From NCBI GenBank assembly GCA_002405995.1, contig DHMW01000087.1, positions 1 through 9,775 on the forward strand: 9,775 nt of DNA, read 5' to 3'. The notes below the pieces were generated by a model, which ran no database searches, was not told the DNA's origin, and saw only the letters and a program-made list of their open reading frames with translations. Positions 5,666 through 9,775 of the stretch are shown here, in pieces. How positions within the stretch are numbered: the first letter of the stretch is position 1; each line of letters starts with the position of its first letter. Made by a program: the position numbers and the translations under genes. This DNA is from Oscillospiraceae bacterium UBA4632. Its GTDB lineage: Bacteria > Bacillota > Clostridia > Oscillospirales > Oscillospiraceae.

Positions 5666-6700
5666 ATGAAAAAGTTTCTGTCTCTTGCGCTGGCGCTCAT
5701 TATGGCGCTGAGCCTCGTCGCTTGCGGCGACAAGGCTGCCGATGACGCCAACAACGGCGACCCGGCCGGCGATACCCAGCAGACCGAGGAGATCAAGGGC
5801 CTGACGGCGGAGGAACGCTCCAAGGAGTTCATCACCGTCGGCACCGGTCCGACCTCCGGCATTTACTTCCCCATCGGCGGCGCCTTTGCCACCGCGCTGA
5901 AGGAGTACGGCTACCAGACCTCCGCCGAGGCAACGAACGCCACCGGCCAGAACATCCAGAATATCCTCAACGGCGACGCTGAGATCGCCATTGCCATGCA
6001 GGACGCCGTCATGCAGGCATACACCGGCACCGGCGCCTACGAGGGCAAGGGCGAAGCCACCGACCTGCGCGCGCTGATGCGCCTGTGGCCCAACTACGTT
6101 CAGCTCGTCACCGTTGAGGGCACGGGCATCAAGTCTGTCGAGGACCTGCGCGGCAAGCGCGTGGGCGTCGGCGCGGCGAACTCCGGCGTGGAGATCAACG
6201 CCCGCATGATCCTCAATGCCTACGGCATCACCTATGATGATATCAAGCCCGACTACCTCGCCTACGGCGAAGCCATCGACAACATGAAGAACGGCCAGTG
6301 CGACGCGGTGTTCGTCACCTCCGGCCTTCCCAACGCGACGGTCATGGACCTTGGCGTGCAGTACGACATGGTCGTCGTCCCCATTGACGGCGAAGGCCGC
6401 GACAAGCTCGTTGAGGAGTATCCGTACTATGCCAAGTCCGTCATCCCCGCCGGCACCTACAACAATACTGAGGACGTTGAGGGACTGTTCGTTTACAACA
6501 TCATGCTCGTGCGCAAGGATCTGAGCGATAAGATGGTCTACGATATGCTCGAGGGCATCTTCGCCAACATTTCCACCATCAAGGCGTCCCACAACGCCGC
6601 CGATAAGAACATCGACATCACCTTCGGCGTGGACGATATCCAGCTTCCGCTGCACCCCGGCGCCGAGGAGTTCTGGAGAGACAACGGCTACATCGACTGA
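5666..6700 (+). CDS. TAXI-family TRAP transporter solute-binding lipoprotein
   Basis: This 344-residue extracytoplasmic receptor delivers substrate to the fused TRAP permease encoded downstream. It starts with a lipoprotein signal peptide (MKKFLSLALALIMALSLVAC), with the lipidated cysteine at residue 20 in an LVAC lipobox, then an acidic Asp/Asn-rich linker to about residue 45. The TAXI fold begins at FITVGTGPTSGIYFPIGG (55-72) and includes ATNATGQNIQNILNGDAEIA (90-109) and the DLRGKRVGVGAANSGVEINA stretch; all are typical of the family. Known TAXI systems carry C4/C5 acids such as 2-oxoglutarate or glutamate, but the ligand cannot be read here. The ATG at 5666 is preceded by AAGGAG at 5650-5655, 10 nt away; an in-frame TTG at 5627 would break the signal peptide. 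The gene lies divergently from the two-component operon and ends before a terminator-like hairpin. Confidence 0.96.
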   Translation: MKKFLSLALALIMALSLVACGDKAADDANNGDPAGDTQQTEEIKGLTAEERSKEFITVGTGPTSGIYFPIGGAFATALKEYGYQTSAEATNATGQNIQNILNGDAEIAIAMQDAVMQAYTGTGAYEGKGEATDLRALMRLWPNYVQLVTVEGTGIKSVEDLRGKRVGVGAANSGVEINARMILNAYGITYDDIKPDYLAYGEAIDNMKNGQCDAVFVTSGLPNATVMDLGVQYDMVVVPIDGEGRDKLVEEYPYYAKSVIPAGTYNNTEDVEGLFVYNIMLVRKDLSDKMVYDMLEGIFANISTIKASHNAADKNIDITFGVDDIQLPLHPGAEEFWRDNGYID

Positions 6701-6736
6701 GCGCCTCGCTCGGTGATCCCTGACTGAGATCGGAAC

Positions 6737-6781
6737 AAAAAGCAGGCGCGGGCGGCTTGACCCGCCCGCGCCGCGCTTTTT
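6737..6781 (+). terminator. Intercistronic terminator/attenuator hairpin inside the TRAP operon
   Basis: A perfect 11-bp GC stem (6745-6755 with 6762-6772, 6-nt loop) extends, after a small internal loop, through AAAAAGC (6737-6743) pairing with GCTTTTT (6775-6781). This looks like a true intrinsic terminator with a five-T tail, placed between the binding-protein gene and the two membrane genes. Partial read-through would give excess binding protein over permease, and the hairpin would also protect the 3' end of the upstream transcript. I see no convincing promoter between it and the next gene. Confidence 0.8.
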
Positions 6782-6793
6782 GCAGGACGAAAC

Positions 6794-7297
6794 ATGAAGC
6801 AGCTGATAAAAAGCCGCATATGCGCGCTGGCGGTGATGCTGGCGCTGCTGGGCGCGGCGTGGTTCTGTTTTCTTGCGCCGAGCGGCACGGAGCTGGAGCT
6901 GCGTGACCGCGGGAGCGGCGCGTGCATTGCCGCCTGGCCGATCCGGGCGGGCGATACGCTTTCACTCGAGATCGAGCATTCCTTTGAGCACATCCCGTGG
7001 TATGAGTTTTACACCGTGCGGGATGACCTGCAATTCAATCTGGACGCGATCGCCGTCGCCGGCTACGGCGCGGGCATCCCCGCCGAGATGGACGTTCCCA
7101 CGCGCATCGAGGACGGGCTTGTCTGGATGGAGGAGATCAACAGCGTGTTCCCAACGCTGCACTGGATCACCTCGAACAAGTACATGAAGACCTTTACGCT
7201 CAACGGCTCAGAGATCTTCGACTTCCGCTCGCTGCCCGACGCCAGCCGCGTCGAGGCAAAGATCATTACTACAAGGGGGTATCTCTTCCGTGGCTGA
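6794..7297 (+). CDS. DUF1850 family protein, TRAP-associated
   Basis: This 167-residue protein has one N-terminal hydrophobic segment (residues 8-28, perhaps an uncleaved anchor or signal peptide) and a small extracytoplasmic domain. The block LSLEIEHSFEHIPWYEFYTV (residues 56-75) matches the DUF1850 hallmark of a His-Ser pair followed by an aromatic/acidic stretch, and YGAGIPAEM (91-99) is also typical. The family has no established biochemical role but is repeatedly found between TAXI receptors and fused TRAP permeases, as here, so an accessory part in transport or assembly is likely (inference). The start has only a modest site (AGGA at 6784-6787, 6 nt before ATG), immediately after the terminator-like hairpin. 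The stop overlaps the start of the permease by 8 bases, which suggests translational coupling. Confidence 0.88.
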   Translation: MKQLIKSRICALAVMLALLGAAWFCFLAPSGTELELRDRGSGACIAAWPIRAGDTLSLEIEHSFEHIPWYEFYTVRDDLQFNLDAIAVAGYGAGIPAEMDVPTRIEDGLVWMEEINSVFPTLHWITSNKYMKTFTLNGSEIFDFRSLPDASRVEAKIITTRGYLFRG

Positions 7298-9302
7298 ACT
7301 GGAAAAAAACGCCGCAGTGGAAACTGCCGACGCCTCTCCGATCGACGCTGCCAAGGGCGCGGAGATCATGGAGAAATACGAAAAGGAATCCCGCACCCGT
7401 AAGTTCACGGCCGATTGGCTCAACAAGCTGGTGTATGTCCTTTGCCTGCTCTTTACGCTCTACCATCTGGCCTACGCCTCGGGCATCCATGTGCTGCAGA
7501 TGGTCAATATCAAGCATCACGCCATTCATGTGGGCCTTGTCCTGGTGATCGGCTTCCTGCTCTATCCCGCCTTCAAAAAGAGCAGCCGCAGGAAAATGGT
7601 CTGGTATGACTGGGTGCTTTTTGCGCTCTCCGCGGTCATGCCCATCTATGTCTTTATCCGCTATCCGGTGTTCATCTCCACCGGCTTCCAGGGCGAGACG
7701 ATCGACATCATCATGGGCACGATCCTTATCCTGCTGGTGCTGGAGTGCTCCCGCCGCCTCAGCGGTCCCGCATTGAGCATCCTGTCGATCATTTTCCTCG
7801 TCTACGCGCTTTTCGGCCGCTATATGCCCGGCATTTTCATGCACCGCGGCTATAACTGGCACCGCATCGTCACCTATCTTACCACCGATATCTACGGCAT
7901 CTACGGCACGTCCGTCAAGGTCGCGGCGACCTATATCGTGCTGTTCATCATCTTCGGCGAGGTGATGAACAAGTGCGGCATGGGCCAGTTCTTCAATGAC
8001 ATCGCAAACGCCCTCGCCGGTCACACCAAGGGCGGTCCCGCAAAGGTCGCGGTGCTGGCCTCCGGCTTCCTCGGCTCCATCAACGGCTCTGCCGTCGCCA
8101 ATGTCGTTACCACGGGCACCTTCACCATCCCCCTGATGAAAAAGACCGGCTATTCCAAGGAGTTTGCCGGCTCGGTCGAGGCGACGGCCTCCGTCGGCGG
8201 CCAGCTGCTGCCGCCGATCATGGGCGCTGCGGCCTTCGTCATGGCGGAAACGCTCGGCGTGCAGTACGGCGTGATCATCAAGGCCGCCGTCATCCCCGCG
8301 CTGCTGTACTACGGCGGCATCCTCGTGCAGGTGCAGATGCGCGCCACCAAAGAGCATCTCAACGGTCTGCCCAAGGAGCAGATGCCAAAGCCCTCTAAGG
8401 TCATGAAGGAGCGCGGCCACCTGCTCATCCCCATCGCCTTCCTGCTCTACATGCTCATCTGGAGCGGCCGCACGGTCATCTTCAGCGCGTTCTGGACGAT
8501 CATCGTCACCATCCTTGTCGCCGAGCTCCGCCCCATCAGCCGCATGAGCCTCAAGGATATCTGCGACGCCTTTGTCGCGGGTGCGAAGTCCACCGTTTCC
8601 GTGGCGATCGCCTGCGCCTGCGTCGGCATCATCGTCGGCGTCTGCGGCATGACCGGCTTCGCCCTCAATGTGGCGCACGCCATCATCCGCATCGGTCAGT
8701 CCAGCGTCCTGCTCACGCTCGTGTTCACCATGATCACCTGCATGATCCTCGGCATGGGCCTGCCCTCCATCCCGTCCTATCTCATCACCGCGACCATCGC
8801 CGCGCCCGCGCTTGTCGAGCTGGGCCAGCCTGAGCTTGCTGCGCATCTGTTCTGCTTCTACTATGCGATGTTTGCAAACCTCACGCCGCCGGTCGCGCTG
8901 GCGTCCTTTGCCGCCGCGGGCCTGTCGGGCGGCAGCCCGATGAAAACGGGCTGGCAGTCGGTCCGGCTGGCGCTTGCGGGCTTCATCATCCCGTACATGT
9001 TCATGTATAACCCGCAGCTGCTGCTGGAAAATGTCACGCTGCTCAGCGGCATCCAGGTCGTCATCACCTCCTGCGTCGGCGTCGTGATGATCGCTGCCGC
9101 TGTTGAGGGCTACCTCTACGGCAACCTGAACTGGCTGCTGCGCATCGCCTCGATGGCGGGCGCGCTGCTGCTGATCGACAGCAAGACCGCGACCGACCTG
9201 ATCGGCATTGCGCTGCTGGCCGTTGTTATCGGGTATCAGAAGCTCATCTATCAGCCGAAGCACAGGGATCCCAAACCGCCGGTCACTGCGGCGGCGGAAT
9301 GA
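7290..9302 (+). CDS. TRAP transporter permease, fused small and large membrane subunits (4TM/12TM type)
   Basis: This 670-residue inner-membrane protein is the ion-driven channel part of the TAXI-TRAP system, with DctQ-like and DctM-like domains in one chain. After a charged cytoplasmic N-terminus (1-45), hydrophobic segments run through residues 46-125 and 138-175 (small-subunit part) and from about 210 to 650. Hallmarks are SINGSAVANVVTTGTFTIP (263-281), VEATASVGGQLLPPIMGAAA (296-315), GMGLPSIPSYLITA (488-501) and FANLTPPVALASF (528-540), all expected in the DctM fold. The length is normal for this fusion class without a large C-terminal extension. The start is GTG at 7290, backed by AAGGGGG at 7273-7279, and it overlaps the DUF1850 stop. 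The ATG at 7368 is less likely because it has no such site. Transport is probably sodium-driven, as in studied TRAP systems. Confidence 0.95.
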   Translation: MAELEKNAAVETADASPIDAAKGAEIMEKYEKESRTRKFTADWLNKLVYVLCLLFTLYHLAYASGIHVLQMVNIKHHAIHVGLVLVIGFLLYPAFKKSSRRKMVWYDWVLFALSAVMPIYVFIRYPVFISTGFQGETIDIIMGTILILLVLECSRRLSGPALSILSIIFLVYALFGRYMPGIFMHRGYNWHRIVTYLTTDIYGIYGTSVKVAATYIVLFIIFGEVMNKCGMGQFFNDIANALAGHTKGGPAKVAVLASGFLGSINGSAVANVVTTGTFTIPLMKKTGYSKEFAGSVEATASVGGQLLPPIMGAAAFVMAETLGVQYGVIIKAAVIPALLYYGGILVQVQMRATKEHLNGLPKEQMPKPSKVMKERGHLLIPIAFLLYMLIWSGRTVIFSAFWTIIVTILVAELRPISRMSLKDICDAFVAGAKSTVSVAIACACVGIIVGVCGMTGFALNVAHAIIRIGQSSVLLTLVFTMITCMILGMGLPSIPSYLITATIAAPALVELGQPELAAHLFCFYYAMFANLTPPVALASFAAAGLSGGSPMKTGWQSVRLALAGFIIPYMFMYNPQLLLENVTLLSGIQVVITSCVGVVMIAAAVEGYLYGNLNWLLRIASMAGALLLIDSKTATDLIGIALLAVVIGYQKLIYQPKHRDPKPPVTAAAE

Positions 9303-9517
9303 CGGCCGCAAGGGAAAATAAAAGAGGATCGTCCTCGCGCAGCTTTCTATAAGACAGGCTGCGAGAAATAAATGCTGTGGCAGCTGCCGGACAAGGGCCG
9401 CTGCTGAAAGGGGTATGTACCGCTAAGGTACATACCCCTTTGCTTTTATGCTTGCCTGTACAGGCGGATAGGATGGAACAAGCGCGGTTTGTTGGACAGA
9501 TCAGTGATGTTTTCAGC
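9303..9517. other. Intergenic region between convergent genes
   Basis: No coding sequence is seen in these 215 bases. Besides the 14-bp terminator stem it holds two perfect short palindromes, GGCAGCTGCC (9379-9388) and GCCTGTACAGGC (9454-9465), and a weak CGCAGC/GCTGCG inverted repeat upstream of the first. None has a recognisable function beyond probable RNA 3'-end structure. Confidence 0.5.
9407..9447. terminator. Bidirectional terminator between the TRAP permease and the alkyltransferase
   Basis: A perfect 14-bp stem (AAAGGGGTATGTAC, 9407-9420, with 9428-9441) has a 7-nt loop and is followed by GCTTTT on the plus strand. The A/T ends of the stem give a T run in either direction. It lies between convergent genes, about 105 nt after the permease stop, and probably ends the TRAP operon. 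Confidence 0.8.
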
Positions 9518-9775
9518 TCATTCTCTGTTGGATCGTTCCAACTCCAAAAGAGCTTTTTTCATTTCCAGTCCGCCGCCATAGCCGACAAGCGCTCCGCTTG
9601 CCCCAATGACGCGGTGGCATGGGACAGCGATAAAAATGGGATTCGCGCGATTTGCCATGCCCACCGCACGGAAGGCCTTCGGGTGTCCGATGGCTTCTGC
9701 GATGTCCTTATAGCTGCGGGTTTCGCCGTAGGGGATCTCCCGCAGCGCCGCCCAGACCTTTTCCTGAAACGGCGT
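9518..9775 (-). CDS. Methylated-DNA--[protein]-cysteine S-methyltransferase (O6-alkylguanine repair), C-terminal part
   Basis: The minus-strand frame is open from the window edge to the TGA (complement of 9518-9520), giving the last 85 residues; the start lies beyond the window. The fragment begins TPFQEKVWAALREIPYGETR and contains IAVPCHRVIGASGALVGYGG followed by LEMKKALLELE. PCHRV is the suicide alkyl-acceptor site: its cysteine takes the methyl or alkyl group from O6-alkylguanine in DNA, irreversibly, in the cytoplasm. KAFRAVGMANRANP is the helix-turn-helix/arginine-finger segment that flips the base out. The C-terminal end is complete, with a normal stop after a short charged tail. This is a housekeeping DNA-repair gene, convergent with the transporter and probably unrelated to it. 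Whether it is Ogt-like or has an Ada fusion cannot be seen. Confidence 0.95.
   Translation of the reverse strand, partial: TPFQEKVWAALREIPYGETRSYKDIAEAIGHPKAFRAVGMANRANPIFIAVPCHRVIGASGALVGYGGGLEMKKALLELERSNRE

Noticed and set aside
5582..6655. Minus-strand open frame opposite the TAXI gene
   Set aside because: Val/Gly/Asp/His-rich shadow with no family resemblance; it would also run across the TAXI promoter region.
7269..9311. Long minus-strand open frame opposite the TRAP permease (680 residues)
   Set aside because: His/Asp/Gly/Ala-rich low-complexity translation, no membrane segments or domains; the plus strand encodes an unmistakable TRAP permease.
9454..9465. GCCTGTACAGGC palindrome as an operator
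   Set aside because: It lies between the 3' ends of two convergent genes with no promoter near it, so a role as an operator is unlikely; RNA 3'-end structure or chance is simpler.

Overview
The window is GC-rich bacterial DNA with Gram-positive, clostridial traits: strong AGGAGG-type ribosome binding sites, a short lipoprotein signal peptide, a LytS/LytTR two-component pair, an FCD-type GntR regulator and intrinsic terminators. The base composition and protein style suggest a gut Oscillospiraceae-type Clostridia (inference; there is no marker gene). All genes appear to be ordinary chromosomal genes. I see no rRNA, tRNA, CRISPR array, insertion sequence or phage gene.

Layout: (1) Bases 1-2093 hold a plus-strand operon: the C-terminal end of a LarA-like (DUF2088/nickel-pincer isomerase-type) protein, then the large and small subunits of an aconitase X enzyme. 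It ends in a strong hairpin terminator. (2) Bases 2196-2852 encode a GntR/FCD regulator, probably from its own promoter, which overlaps that terminator. (3) Bases 2980-5392, on the minus strand, encode a LytS-type membrane histidine kinase followed by its LytTR response regulator. (4) Bases 5393-5665 form a divergent control region with a good minus-strand promoter for the kinase, three direct repeats spaced exactly 21 bp apart that resemble LytTR binding sites, and a plus-strand promoter. (5) Bases 5666-9302 encode a complete TAXI-type TRAP transporter: solute-binding lipoprotein, DUF1850 membrane-anchored protein and fused DctQM-type permease. A terminator-like hairpin separates the binding protein from the other two genes. 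(6) Bases 9518-9775, on the minus strand, hold the C-terminal part of an O6-alkylguanine DNA alkyltransferase, convergent with the transporter and separated from it by a bidirectional terminator.

Working model (inference): the kinase senses a small carboxylate outside or at the membrane. The LytTR regulator binds the 21-bp repeats and activates the TRAP transporter, which imports a hydroxy- or keto-carboxylate. Inside the cell the LarA-like protein may epimerise it and aconitase X may dehydrate it, with the GntR/FCD protein responding to an intracellular acid. The substrate cannot be read from the sequence. Each family is known; the combination, and the operator architecture in particular, is the part worth following up.
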